In this document: piece by piece, positions 23,467 through 32,974 of the stretch | Numbering within the stretch: the first letter of the stretch is position 1 | How the letters are laid out: every line of letters starts with the position of its first letter | Assembly (NCBI RefSeq): GCF_003386195.1 | Contig: NZ_QRDX01000005.1 | Location: 252,801-316,800, forward strand | Direction: 5' to 3' | Length of the DNA: 64,000 nucleotides | From: Seonamhaeicola aphaedonensis | Lineage (GTDB): Bacteria; Bacteroidota; Bacteroidia; Flavobacteriales; Flavobacteriaceae | Position numbers and translations under genes: made by a program | The notes under the pieces: generated by a model | Database searches by the model: none | Told to the model about the DNA's origin: nothing | The model's input: the letters and a program-made list of their open reading frames with translations, nothing else

Positions 23467-25476
23467 TTAATAAAGTTCTTTAATTTTTTTAAGTTTCGTT
23501 TTCCAAAGTTTTAAGGATTCTTTGTGCGCTTTGATGTTATTACTAACTTCTTTTACCAAAGGGTTATCATCATCAACATTAGTAAAGAACTGTAGGTTGT
23601 TTTCTAACTGATTAATTTTACTTTTAACCTCGTCAATTTTTTTACGAATAAAATTGCGCTCATTGTCTAGGTTTCTGGAATCTTCAGGATTATTTAATGT
23701 ATCCAGTTTGTTTTCAAACTTAATCATTTCAACCTCATTTTTATCAAGGTTTGCACTAGACAATAATTCATCAACAGCTTTTTCAAATTGACCTTCAATG
23801 TATCGCTTGTCGTTAGGAACTTTACCAATAGACTTCCATTGAGTAATTTGATCTTTTACGGTTTGTATAACGTCTTCTTTGGTTCCTTTTGGTTTCAGAG
23901 ATTTTAAGTTGTTTAAGAGCTCATTTTTCTTATTATAAGCATCTAAAGTCTCTTTACTTACAGCATTTCTACTGGCATGCAATCTATCAAAGTAATGATT
24001 ACAGGCAGTTTTAAATTGTTTCCAGATTCTATCACTATCTTTTCTTGGAACATGTCCAATTTTTTTCCAGTCACTCTGAATCTTTTTCATGAGTGGTGTT
24101 ACAGTATCATAATCTTCACTGTCTTTATTGTCTTCAGCAATTTTAATTAAATCTAATTTCTGCTGAAGATTAGTATATTGCTCTTTCTTTAAATCTTTGT
24201 AAAAAGCATTCTTTTTTCTATTAAAAGTTCTAACAGCTCCTTTAAATTTTGCCCAAGTACTTTCGTTAACCTTAATAGGTACTTTTCCGGCATTAAAGAA
24301 CTCGTTTCTTAGACTCTCAATTTCTTTAATTTTCTTTTGCCATGCATTATGTGTATTGGCATCATTTCTGGCCGTAATTGCTTCAATATTGTCTATAATT
24401 TCAAGTTTTTTTTCTAGATTTTTTTCATAAGACTTATCTAAGTCTTTAAAATATTCTTGACGCTTATCATTAATTATTTTAGTAGCTGCCTTGAATTGTT
24501 CCCAAATAGCTTCGCGGTGTTCCTTTCCCACAGGTCCTAGCTCTTCTTTCCACATTTTATGGAGTTCCTGAAGCTCTCTAAAGGCTCTTAAAACGTTATC
24601 ATCTTTGGCTAATTCTTCAGCACGCTCAATAATTTTTAATTTCTTTTCAAGATTATGCTTAAAGTCTAAGTCACGTAAGTCTCTGTTTAAATGCAAAAAA
24701 TCGTAGAACATTTCCACATGATGGTGGTAGCTGTTCCATGCATTATTGTATTTGTCTCTTGGAATTGGACCTATGTTCTTCCAGCGTTCTTGAAGCTCCT
24801 TGAAGTGCTTATAAGTAGTATTTATGTTTTCCTCAATACTTATTAAACCTTTCAACTCTTCAATAATTTCAAGTTTCTGGTTTAAGTTGTCCTTTAGAGT
24901 TTTCTCAATGTTTTGGTAGTGTTCATTGAGTTTTTTTCTGTAATCTCTGTAAGCTGCTTTATATCTTTTCTGAACCGGAGAGGAGTAATAAAAATCTATT
25001 TCATGGCCACCATCATTGATGAATTCTTCCTTCTTTTCATCAATTAATGCTTGAAAATTTTCTTTGAAAGTATTGTTAATTTTATCAACATGCGACCTAA
25101 TGGCCTGTACTTTTTCGTTTTTTAGAAGTTTTTCCAACTCTATGGCCAATGCCTCTAAAGACATAGAATCATAGTCCTTAACTTCAATTTTATGTCTTTC
25201 TTTGTTGCCTTCATCTTCAGCATCTTCAGCATTAGATTCTTCTATTTCATTTAAAACTTCATCATTTTCAGACTCCTTATTTGGTGCCTTTTCATCATGT
25301 TCAGTATGATTCACCTCAGTATCTTTGGTCTCTATACTCGCTGTGTCCTGAGCTTGCTGAGAGACTTCATTTTCAGATAAATCATTATTTTCTAGAGTAT
25401 TGGATTCTGAGGTGTTAGTGTTTAAGTTATTTTCTTCAACTCCCTCTGCATCATGAAGTTTATTCGTGTCAGACAT
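23467..25476 (-). CDS. DUF349 repeat protein
   Basis: A 669-residue soluble, highly charged protein. Residues 1-95 are acidic, Asn/Glu-rich and probably unstructured. From about 120 to 620 run helical DUF349 units, each with a W-K-x-I-G-x-V/P core: WKNIGPIPRDKYNNAW (about 229), MWKEELGPVGKEHREAIW (307), FNAGKVPIKVNESTW (392), WKKIGHVPRKDSDRIW (464), WKSIGKVPNDKR (540). The last 50 residues form a coiled-coil-like helix. The family's biochemical role is not established; helical repeats point to protein or nucleic acid binding. It follows aroE on the minus strand with about 90 bases between. Confidence 0.85.
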   Translation of the reverse strand: MSDTNKLHDAEGVEENNLNTNTSESNTLENNDLSENEVSQQAQDTASIETKDTEVNHTEHDEKAPNKESENDEVLNEIEESNAEDAEDEGNKERHKIEVKDYDSMSLEALAIELEKLLKNEKVQAIRSHVDKINNTFKENFQALIDEKKEEFINDGGHEIDFYYSSPVQKRYKAAYRDYRKKLNEHYQNIEKTLKDNLNQKLEIIEELKGLISIEENINTTYKHFKELQERWKNIGPIPRDKYNNAWNSYHHHVEMFYDFLHLNRDLRDLDFKHNLEKKLKIIERAEELAKDDNVLRAFRELQELHKMWKEELGPVGKEHREAIWEQFKAATKIINDKRQEYFKDLDKSYEKNLEKKLEIIDNIEAITARNDANTHNAWQKKIKEIESLRNEFFNAGKVPIKVNESTWAKFKGAVRTFNRKKNAFYKDLKKEQYTNLQQKLDLIKIAEDNKDSEDYDTVTPLMKKIQSDWKKIGHVPRKDSDRIWKQFKTACNHYFDRLHASRNAVSKETLDAYNKKNELLNNLKSLKPKGTKEDVIQTVKDQITQWKSIGKVPNDKRYIEGQFEKAVDELLSSANLDKNEVEMIKFENKLDTLNNPEDSRNLDNERNFIRKKIDEVKSKINQLENNLQFFTNVDDDNPLVKEVSNNIKAHKESLKLWKTKLKKIKELY

Positions 25477-25568
25477 TCTTAAAAATGTTAAGGTTCAAAA
25501 ATAGTTTAAAAACTAAAGATACTAACAACTAAAATGATTTACAAAGAATAGAGAGTGGATTTAACTAT

Positions 25569-26321
25569 TTATTTAAGCTTTCCTTGTAAATTCCAAATAG
25601 ACCAAGCCTTTTCAGCTTGTAACTCCAGCATTTTCAATCCGTTTATAATTACAGCTCCTTTTTCTTTACCTTTTTTTAAGAATTTGGTTTCTTCTGGATT
25701 ATAGATGAGGTCAAATAATATATGCTTGTCTGTTATGCTATCATAAGGAATATGTGGACAATCATCAATATTAGGAAATGTACCTAAGGGCGTACAATTA
25801 ATAATTATCAAAGTTTCTTTAATGTCATTCTCTGAAAGTGTGTCATACGTAAAATCAATACCTTCAGACATTTTTCTAGAAACATACTGATAATTTACAC
25901 CTAGTTCTCTAAGGGTGTAAGCAATAGCTTTACTGGCACCACCAGTACCTAAAATCAATGCTTTGTTATGGTATTTTTTTAAAAAAGGTTCAATAGATTT
26001 TTTGAAACCATAGCAATCTGTGTTGTATCCAACTAATTTTCCTTTCTTTGTTATTTTAATGGTATTAACAGCTCCAATTTCTGCCGCTTTTTTATTAATC
26101 TTATCAAGAAAAGGTATTACTTCTTGTTTATATGGAATAGTAACATTTAAACCTTTGAGCCCCTTTGTATTGTTTAAAATAGAAGGCAATAAATCAATGG
26201 ATTCAATATCAAAATTTTCATAGGTAGTATCTGTAATTTGTTCTTTTTCAAATTTAGATTTAAAGTAAGCTCTTGAAAATGAATATGAAATATTTCTACC
26301 TAATAGGCCTAATTTGTTCAT
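25569..26321 (-). CDS. aroE: Shikimate dehydrogenase
   Basis: A 250-residue NADP-dependent enzyme reducing 3-dehydroshikimate in aromatic amino acid synthesis. ISYSFSRAYF near residue 10-19 is the shikimate-binding Ser pair; NVTIPYKQ holds the catalytic lysine; YNTDCYGF contains the paired aspartate; LGTGGASKAIAYTL is the cofactor loop. Its ATG overlaps the stop of the upstream DUF368 gene in an ATGA arrangement, so it is translationally coupled to two membrane lipid-carrier translocases. Confidence 0.95.
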   Translation of the reverse strand: MNKLGLLGRNISYSFSRAYFKSKFEKEQITDTTYENFDIESIDLLPSILNNTKGLKGLNVTIPYKQEVIPFLDKINKKAAEIGAVNTIKITKKGKLVGYNTDCYGFKKSIEPFLKKYHNKALILGTGGASKAIAYTLRELGVNYQYVSRKMSEGIDFTYDTLSENDIKETLIIINCTPLGTFPNIDDCPHIPYDSITDKHILFDLIYNPEETKFLKKGKEKGAVIINGLKMLELQAEKAWSIWNLQGKLK

Positions 26322-27334
26322 TTAACTTTTCTTGTTTTTTGTCCGTACCATTCAAGGCTCAAAACTATTAAAATTCCAACAACTATAAAACCGATGGCGA
26401 TATAGGTTTCTGAATTTAATTCTGGTAGAAATCGTTCATAATTTTCAATGATTTTTTCACCACGGGAGTCTAATTTGAAGGAACCATCTGCTTGTGTTTT
26501 AAAAATAGTTTTTTTCCAAGGCCATACAACTCCTAAAGACCCAATAATAAAGCCCACTAGTAATGAAAGCGTTATGTTTCTAAAGCGCTTTAATACATAA
26601 TTTAGAATATGCGAAAACGTTACTAAGCCTACCACAGATCCAAGAGTGAAAACCCCCAAAACCTCCAGCATTTTAATTCTGTAAGCATTATCAATAAATG
26701 TAAAATCTCCTGAAAAAACATCAAACATAGTATCATAAAGCGCATTTACAGAATCTACTAGAAGTAGTACATAATTACCCATAAGTATTAGAATAAAAGA
26801 ACCAGAAAATCCAGGGAGTGTCATTCCTGAGACACTAATCATACCGCATAAAAAAACAAAAAATAAATTATCATTTTCTTTGGCAGGGTCTAAAAAGCTA
26901 ATACTAATGCCTATTATAATGCCTATCAATAGCGATACAAATGCTTTGGTGCACCAACCCTCAAAATCTTTACTTATGTAATAAATGGAGCCTGCTATCA
27001 TTCCGAAGAAAACACTCCAAACGTATAATTCATAGTGAATAATGAGATAGTCTAGTAACTTAGATACACTAAAATAACTGACTATCATTCCTAAAAAAAG
27101 TAGACTAATAAATTTCCCGTTTATATATCTGTAGAAGCTCTTAAACCTACCGTTAATTAGAAGTTTAAAGGCTTTACCATTGAATTTTTGTAGTGAATAG
27201 ATAAACTCTTCGTAAAAACCAGCAACGAATGCTACTACACCACCAGATACACCTGGTACTTTGTTCGCAGCACCCATGCCTAAACCCTTGAGAAATAGAA
27301 AAATCTTATCAGTAAGCGTTCTGGTACTTTGCAT
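26318..27334 (-). CDS. DUF368 (PopT-like) polyprenyl-phosphate translocase, copy 2
   Basis: A 338-residue membrane protein with about eight hydrophobic segments. GMGAANKVPGVSGGVVAFVAGFYEEFI near residue 16-40 and SVSGMTLPGFSGSFILILMGNY near 155-175 are the two re-entrant signature regions of DUF368. The family includes PopT, shown to return undecaprenyl phosphate to the inner leaflet for reuse in wall and surface polymer synthesis (established work on the family). It is coupled to the neighbouring paralogue by a TAATG overlap and to aroE by ATGA. Confidence 0.88.
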   Translation of the reverse strand: MQSTRTLTDKIFLFLKGLGMGAANKVPGVSGGVVAFVAGFYEEFIYSLQKFNGKAFKLLINGRFKSFYRYINGKFISLLFLGMIVSYFSVSKLLDYLIIHYELYVWSVFFGMIAGSIYYISKDFEGWCTKAFVSLLIGIIIGISISFLDPAKENDNLFFVFLCGMISVSGMTLPGFSGSFILILMGNYVLLLVDSVNALYDTMFDVFSGDFTFIDNAYRIKMLEVLGVFTLGSVVGLVTFSHILNYVLKRFRNITLSLLVGFIIGSLGVVWPWKKTIFKTQADGSFKLDSRGEKIIENYERFLPELNSETYIAIGFIVVGILIVLSLEWYGQKTRKVK

Positions 27335-28257
27335 TATTGTGTTTTCGAGCCTAATTTTTCAAGTATAAAAATAGTTATGAATCCAAAAATCATCAAACCT
27401 AAGGCAAATAAAATTTGGTTGTCCCCATCTAAAGAAAACGGAGAAATACTTTCCTCTAAAAAAGGAACTTGCTCTCCTTTAGAATTAGTTCTGTATGATA
27501 ATACCTTTTTCCAAGGCCAAATTTTGTTTAATGAACCTAAAATGAAACCAGTTAATATAGCTAATGTTAGATTATGATAGTTTTTAAACAGCCATTTTAG
27601 GAGTTTTGAAAACGATAACAAACCAATTACAGCGCCAAAGCCAATAATTAAAATAGATTTAATGTCTTTATTGTTCACAGCTTCTAAAACCGGTTGATAT
27701 GCTCCAAGTAGCACTAATATAAAGGCTCCAGAAATACCTGGAAGAATCATGGCACAAACAGCCAAAGCACCAGCAAAAAATAAAAATAGATGACTTGAAT
27801 TTGATGATGCTAATGATGGTATTATGGTAATATAGTAAGCAACAAAAGCTCCTAATGTCAAACTAATAATTATTCCTAAATTCCATTGTTTTATTTGTTT
27901 ACCGATAAAGAGAACACTAGCCAAAACTAACCCAAAAAAGAAAGACCAAATTAAAATAGGATGATGTTTTAAAACCCATTCCAATCCTTTTGCTAATGAT
28001 AAAACACTTATGCCAATTCCTATAAACAAAGCAAGTAAAAAGTTGCCGTTTAGTTGACTCCAAGCCGCCTGAACCCCTTCTTTTTTTAGGGTTCTCAACA
28101 ACGAGAGATTTATGTTGTTAAGCGCAGTAATTAATTCCTCATAAATACCTGAAATAAAAGCTATAGTGCCTCCTGAAACACCAGGAACCACATCGGCCGC
28201 ACCCATTGCTAATCCTTTAAGAGAAATGACTGCATAATCAATAAAGCGTCTTTGCAT
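27334..28257 (-). CDS. DUF368 (PopT-like) polyprenyl-phosphate translocase, copy 1
   Basis: A 307-residue paralogue of the next gene, with the same two signatures: GAADVVPGVSGGTIAFISGIYEEL and MILPGISGAFILVLLGAYQPVL. About eight membrane segments. I used ATG 28257; a TTG nine codons upstream is also in frame. Two tandem, clearly diverged copies suggest either hetero-oligomers or different lipid carriers; that is inference. It is first in the transcript with copy 2 and aroE. Confidence 0.88.
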   Translation of the reverse strand: MQRRFIDYAVISLKGLAMGAADVVPGVSGGTIAFISGIYEELITALNNINLSLLRTLKKEGVQAAWSQLNGNFLLALFIGIGISVLSLAKGLEWVLKHHPILIWSFFFGLVLASVLFIGKQIKQWNLGIIISLTLGAFVAYYITIIPSLASSNSSHLFLFFAGALAVCAMILPGISGAFILVLLGAYQPVLEAVNNKDIKSILIIGFGAVIGLLSFSKLLKWLFKNYHNLTLAILTGFILGSLNKIWPWKKVLSYRTNSKGEQVPFLEESISPFSLDGDNQILFALGLMIFGFITIFILEKLGSKTQ

Positions 28258-28400
28258 TGCTTTGAATTTTAAAACGAAAACCAAAGGTATACAATTTACC
28301 CGATAATTATGATTTTATTAAATTTAGGTAGATACCAAGGAAATGAAACTAGCTATTCTTTGGTAAATGTAAATATCAACGGTATTTTAAATCAAATAAG

Positions 28401-29786
28401 TTAATTTTGTTTTAGTAAGTTTTTCACAAGGATTTTATTGGCGACTTTTGGGAAGAGTTCTTCAATAATAAAGGCGTAATCCTCATTAAATTTAAGACCA
28501 TTTTTTAAGTGAAATTCGCCTTTTTGGTTTTGATTCAAAAGAAAATACAATCCAGCTAGTCTATATTCTAATTCAGCATTTTCTGGGTAAAACTCACAGG
28601 CTTGTTCGAAATTGAAAATAGCAGCCTCAGGTTCACCAAGCTTTATTAATAAATCGCCTCTAGATAACCAGGTGTTTAACTCATAATTACCTAGTTCTAA
28701 GGTTTTTTTAAAGCCTCTTTCCGCTTCTTCATAAAAATTGAGTCTTTGGTTAATCTGTGAAAACAATTTCCAATAGATTACGTTTTCAGAATCAATATTA
28801 ATAGCCTTATTGATATAGTACAAGGCTTTTTGATAGTTTTTCTTTTTATTATAAAACTTGGTAATGGCAATCCAACCTTTATCTAAAAGCGGATCTTCGT
28901 GTACAGTTTTATAGTAATATTGAACAGCTAGTTCATTATTGCCTAACTTTTCATAACACGAGCCAATTCGAAGGAGAGCAAAGGAAGTAGGCTCGTCAAG
29001 CTTTAAAGTAATGGTGTAATTCTCAATGGCATCTTCATATCTTTTTAATTTTTCTAATACTTTGCCTCGTTCTAAGTAGGCACCAACAAAAGTATCATCA
29101 GAAATTATTGCGAAATCAAATGCCGCTAAAGCCTTATGGTATTTTTTTAAAATTATGTATTGCTTTCCTAGTTGGTGCCATGCAACTTCACAGTAAGGGT
29201 TTTTATCAAGAAAGACATTTAAATAGGAGATAGCATCTTCATTCTGATTTAAAAATTCAAAACAATAAATGATATTATAAAGTGCAGAATAATCTTCTAA
29301 ATCTTCCTCTAAACATTTCATAAAAAAGGTTTTGGCTTCTTCGTATTCGTCTAGAAAAAGGTACTCCATACCTATTAGGGAATATATATCAATTATATCA
29401 TCAGTTAACTCTAAAGCTCTTTTCAGAACATCAATAGCTTTTTGATGCTCGTCTTTTTTAGATAAAATGTTAGCTTTTTGAATGTAGATTTCTTCATTAG
29501 TAGGATCTAAGCTATAAAGTTCATTTAATAAATTATCTGCCTCTATAAGTTTGTCTTCAAAAACATAAACTTCTACTCTAAAAAGGCGTAAATTAATGGA
29601 TGTAGGATGTTGATCCAACCCTAGCTTTATAGCTTTTTTAGCCAAAGCAATTTTTCCTTGATTTAGATAGTGGTGAATAATGTTTTCAAACTCTTCAGAA
29701 TCGAAGAACAAAACATGATTTGTTTTCAACATCGATTCAAACTTGGTAAGTGGCAAATTGTTGTTGTCGTTATGACTAAACTCCAT
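28401..29786 (-). CDS. Tetratricopeptide-repeat protein
   Basis: A 461-residue soluble protein, all helix, composed of about eleven TPR-like units from residue 30 to the end; clear examples are QKAIDVLKRALELTDDIIDIYSLIG near 115 and KALYYINKAINIDSENVIYW near 320. There is no signal peptide, so it acts in the cytoplasm as a scaffold. ATG 29786 was preferred to TTG 29792. It stands between the aminotransferase and the DUF368 pair but is separated from both by more than 100 bases. The partner is unknown. Confidence 0.88.
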   Translation of the reverse strand: MEFSHNDNNNLPLTKFESMLKTNHVLFFDSEEFENIIHHYLNQGKIALAKKAIKLGLDQHPTSINLRLFRVEVYVFEDKLIEADNLLNELYSLDPTNEEIYIQKANILSKKDEHQKAIDVLKRALELTDDIIDIYSLIGMEYLFLDEYEEAKTFFMKCLEEDLEDYSALYNIIYCFEFLNQNEDAISYLNVFLDKNPYCEVAWHQLGKQYIILKKYHKALAAFDFAIISDDTFVGAYLERGKVLEKLKRYEDAIENYTITLKLDEPTSFALLRIGSCYEKLGNNELAVQYYYKTVHEDPLLDKGWIAITKFYNKKKNYQKALYYINKAINIDSENVIYWKLFSQINQRLNFYEEAERGFKKTLELGNYELNTWLSRGDLLIKLGEPEAAIFNFEQACEFYPENAELEYRLAGLYFLLNQNQKGEFHLKNGLKFNEDYAFIIEELFPKVANKILVKNLLKQN

Positions 29787-29940
29787 AAGCAATTTGTAAG
29801 TGTTCTATATCAATAAAGTTAAGTTTCTATTTTAGTTATTAAAGAAATTACTACAAATGTTTTTAACAAAGTAATGAACAGACAATTTTAATAATGTAAC
29901 ATGAAAATTATATACTGAATATCAGTAATTTACATGTTTT

Positions 29941-31125
29941 CTATGTTTGATGAATTTCGTTTAGAACATCAATAATTATAGCGCAACCTTTGATAATTTC
30001 TTCTTTTGATATTGTTAAGGGTGGTGTAATTCTGATGGCTTTTTCCTCAAAAAGAAGCCAAAAAAGAATTAATCCTTTGTCTTGAGATTTTAAAATTAAT
30101 TGATTAGTTATTTCGGCAGAATCCGTCATAATGGCTAACATTAATCCTTTTCCTCTAACTTCTTTTATTAGTGGGTGTACGAGCAGTTTTCTAAAGAGTT
30201 GTTCTTTTTTTAGAGTTTCCGGGATTAACTCACTTTCAGTAATTTCTTTTAATGTGGCTAAAGCTGAAGCAGCTATAACAGGATGACCACCAAACGTTGT
30301 AATATGTCCCAATTTTGGGATATCCATTAATAAGTCCATAAGATTGGTTGAAGCTGTAAAAGCACCAATGGGCATGCCGCCGCCTAAAGCTTTTCCTGTA
30401 ACAAGAATATCTGGGATACAGTTATAATTTTCAAAACCAAATAGTTTACCAGTTCTACCTATACCTGGCTGAATTTCGTCTAATATTAATAATGCACCAA
30501 CTTCATTGCAGCGCTCTCTAACTTTTTTCAGGTAGTTATTTTGAGGTTCAATAAAACCTGCACCTCCTTGAATGGTTTCTAAAATAACACAGGCTGTCTT
30601 ATCAGTTATTTTATTAAGGTCACTTTCTATGTTAAACTCAATAAATTTTACATCGGGAAGCAAAGGTCTAAAAGCTTGCTTACGTTCTTCAAAACCCATA
30701 ACACTCATAGAGCCCATAGTATTTCCGTGGTAAGCTTTATTTGCTGCTATTATTTCACTTCTTCCTGTGGCTCGTTTAGCTAGTTTTAAAGCCCCCTCAA
30801 TAGCCTCTGTACCTGAATTAGTGAGATAAGTTTTTTCAAGAGGTTTGGGAAGATTCTTAGCCAATAATTTTGTGAGTTCTACAGCTGGTTTTTGGATATA
30901 TTCTCCGTAAACCATTACATGCATATACTTGTCTAACTGTTCTTTAATAGTATTAATTATTTTAGGATGACTGTGCCCTAGAGGGCATGCAGAAACTCCA
31001 GCAACAAAATCTAGGTAAGCATTTTTTTTTACATCATAAATATACGAGCCCCGGGCATGAGAAATTTCCATGGCCAAAGGGTGAGGAGTGGTTTGTGCTT
31101 GGTATTTGTAGAAGTCACTTTTCAA
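29941..31125 (-). CDS. Class III PLP-dependent aminotransferase
   Basis: A 394-residue cytoplasmic enzyme. YLTNSGTEAIEGALKLAKRATG and AYHGNTMGSMSVMG form the phosphate-binding part, LILDEIQPGIGRTGKLF contains the Asp that holds the pyridine nitrogen, and VTGKALGGGMPIGAF carries the Schiff-base lysine. It belongs with acetylornithine, ornithine and GABA transaminases; the substrate cannot be assigned, and no arginine gene is adjacent. The start is a TTG at 31125 six bases behind the OstA-like stop; the first ATG is 18 codons later inside conserved sequence. Confidence 0.88.
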   Translation of the reverse strand: MKSDFYKYQAQTTPHPLAMEISHARGSYIYDVKKNAYLDFVAGVSACPLGHSHPKIINTIKEQLDKYMHVMVYGEYIQKPAVELTKLLAKNLPKPLEKTYLTNSGTEAIEGALKLAKRATGRSEIIAANKAYHGNTMGSMSVMGFEERKQAFRPLLPDVKFIEFNIESDLNKITDKTACVILETIQGGAGFIEPQNNYLKKVRERCNEVGALLILDEIQPGIGRTGKLFGFENYNCIPDILVTGKALGGGMPIGAFTASTNLMDLLMDIPKLGHITTFGGHPVIAASALATLKEITESELIPETLKKEQLFRKLLVHPLIKEVRGKGLMLAIMTDSAEITNQLILKSQDKGLILFWLLFEEKAIRITPPLTISKEEIIKGCAIIIDVLNEIHQT

Positions 31126-31131
31126 CTTTAG

Positions 31132-32904
31132 TTATTTTGTGGGAATCGGTTTCTTTTTAATATTCCGCTTGTTAGTGTCTTTATGAGGGTCTTTGTTTTC
31201 TTGTTTTGTAAGTTGTTTGAGTCTATCCTCATCAAAAAAATCTTCTTGTGGTATATAATCTTCAAGCCCTTTGATAATAGGTAAGTCCAAAGGTGGGTCA
31301 TCTTTAAATAAATCTTCCACACTATTTATTCGTTCTTCTCCTCTCCAATCGAATCCTCTTAAAAATTTATCGCGTTCTTCATATTCTGATTCAGGATGTA
31401 GGCTACCGTCAACTTGGTTTAATCTTGTGTATTCTTCAATGGCACCTTCATCAAAAAGAATAGAAATACTTCCTGATTTTGCTTTATCTATACCTATGAG
31501 TTCTTGTTGGTCATTTCTCGCATAAAAAATGGACTCAGCATTTTTGGTAATATCTACTTGACGAAGTTTATTTTGATCATTGAATAAACCTTTTAGGTGC
31601 ATGCCATAAATTTGATTATAACCTGTTTTGCTAACAGTATCTTGACTGATAATGAACGCATTTTCAAAGACTAAAAGCGAATCAATTTTTTCAGATTCTG
31701 GATTTGAAATTAAATGAATGGTATCTCCTGTCATTTGGTTTTCCAAATTCCATAGAATAGGTTTTCTAGCTAATGAGAATCTATCACTTAAACCCAATTC
31801 ATTAAGATTAATAAGTTGGGTTAACCCTGTTTTTTGATTTGAGTGAATAGAGTCTGCCTTTCCACTTAAATCAGACTTGTAAATTCTAGCATTATAATAA
31901 GCTCTAATGATTCTGTTGTCTGGTTTACCAGTCACCATAATTTTATCGGCATGCATGTAAATGGAGTCATTTTCCTGAACGGTAATAGCCAAGGCACGTT
32001 TCGTGATAAAAACAGAATCTTTTTCCTCGCCTTTAAAAACTTCGGCATAATGTCCCTTAATGATACTATGGTTTATGGTGTCTGTAACTTTAATATTGTT
32101 AGAAGCAGAAGCAAAATCTTTGGTAGTATCAAAGTAAAGACTATCACCTTCAATTATTCTATTATCATAATCAATTCTAGCATTTTTAAGCGCATAACCA
32201 ACTTCATTTTCGGAGTCATAAAACCCTTTTTCACAGTAGGTGGTACTTTCTGGGGTTGTTATGGTTGAAGGACCAAATAAATAGGCTAATCCAGTATCTG
32301 AGTAAAAATCGAAAAAATTAGATTTAATGGTAGTGCTATCATTAACCAGAACAACATCTTCAACAAATTTGAATTTGTTTTCTTGCATATAATGTCTTCC
32401 AATTTTACTAGTAATAGTAGTGGTTGAGTCTTTCACAACTGTGCCACCACTCCTATAGAAGGCCTCCTGTTTTAGTCTGTCAAAATACAGGGTGTCTGAT
32501 GAAACCGTTGTTTTAGGGTCTTCTAAAATCACATCACCCCTAGCTAAAGCTAATTGTGTTGTACCACTATATTCAACATACCTTGAAGTCATGTTAACAG
32601 TGTCTGCCTGTTTCATTCTCACATTCCCATAAGCCTCAATGTAGTTTTTCTCGCCATAATGAATGGCCCTATCGCACCACATATTCATATCTTTGTGAGC
32701 GATATGGACCTGTTGAGAATCATCTCTTGTTAAAATCCTGGCACCTGGATAGTTGGTTTCATCTACATTTAATCTACCCGCATATTTTATTTCGATTTTC
32801 TTTTTTTCCTGTGTGTTTATAATGTTGCTAAACCCAATAGATATTAAAAGGAATATGAGAAGTTGTCTATTCAAAATGAAAATATTTGAGGCAAAAATAA
32901 TCAT
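31132..32904 (-). CDS. OstA/LptA-like LPS transport protein
   Basis: A 590-residue exported protein. After a hydrophobic N-terminal signal (about residues 10-30), residues 40-170 and 200-330 form OstA-type beta-strand repeats with alternating phrases such as AYGNVRMKQADTVNMTS and DTLYFDRLKQEAFYRSGG, as in the periplasmic LPS bridge protein LptA, but about three times longer. The C-terminus is Lys/Pro-rich. I chose ATG 32904, just behind the purA terminator; TTG 32874 would give a tidier signal peptide starting at NRQLLIFLLISIG. It precedes the aminotransferase by six bases. Confidence 0.8.
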   Translation of the reverse strand: MIIFASNIFILNRQLLIFLLISIGFSNIINTQEKKKIEIKYAGRLNVDETNYPGARILTRDDSQQVHIAHKDMNMWCDRAIHYGEKNYIEAYGNVRMKQADTVNMTSRYVEYSGTTQLALARGDVILEDPKTTVSSDTLYFDRLKQEAFYRSGGTVVKDSTTTITSKIGRHYMQENKFKFVEDVVLVNDSTTIKSNFFDFYSDTGLAYLFGPSTITTPESTTYCEKGFYDSENEVGYALKNARIDYDNRIIEGDSLYFDTTKDFASASNNIKVTDTINHSIIKGHYAEVFKGEEKDSVFITKRALAITVQENDSIYMHADKIMVTGKPDNRIIRAYYNARIYKSDLSGKADSIHSNQKTGLTQLINLNELGLSDRFSLARKPILWNLENQMTGDTIHLISNPESEKIDSLLVFENAFIISQDTVSKTGYNQIYGMHLKGLFNDQNKLRQVDITKNAESIFYARNDQQELIGIDKAKSGSISILFDEGAIEEYTRLNQVDGSLHPESEYEERDKFLRGFDWRGEERINSVEDLFKDDPPLDLPIIKGLEDYIPQEDFFDEDRLKQLTKQENKDPHKDTNKRNIKKKPIPTK

Positions 32905-32921
32905 ATATGATGTTAGAAACG

Positions 32922-32956
32922 AAAAACGCTCCAAAATATTTTTGGAGCGTTTTTTA
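32922..32956 (-). terminator. Terminator of purA
   Basis: AAAAACGCTCCAAAA and TTTTGGAGCGTTTTT form a long stem flanked by T runs, 20 bases after the purA stop. It separates the rsh-fur-purA transcript from the OstA-like gene. Confidence 0.88.
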
Positions 32957-32974
32957 TATCTGTTTTTAAAATTC

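Noticed and set aside
29941..31125. Assignment of the class III aminotransferase as ArgD
   Set aside because: No arginine gene is adjacent and several transaminases share these motifs; the substrate was left open.
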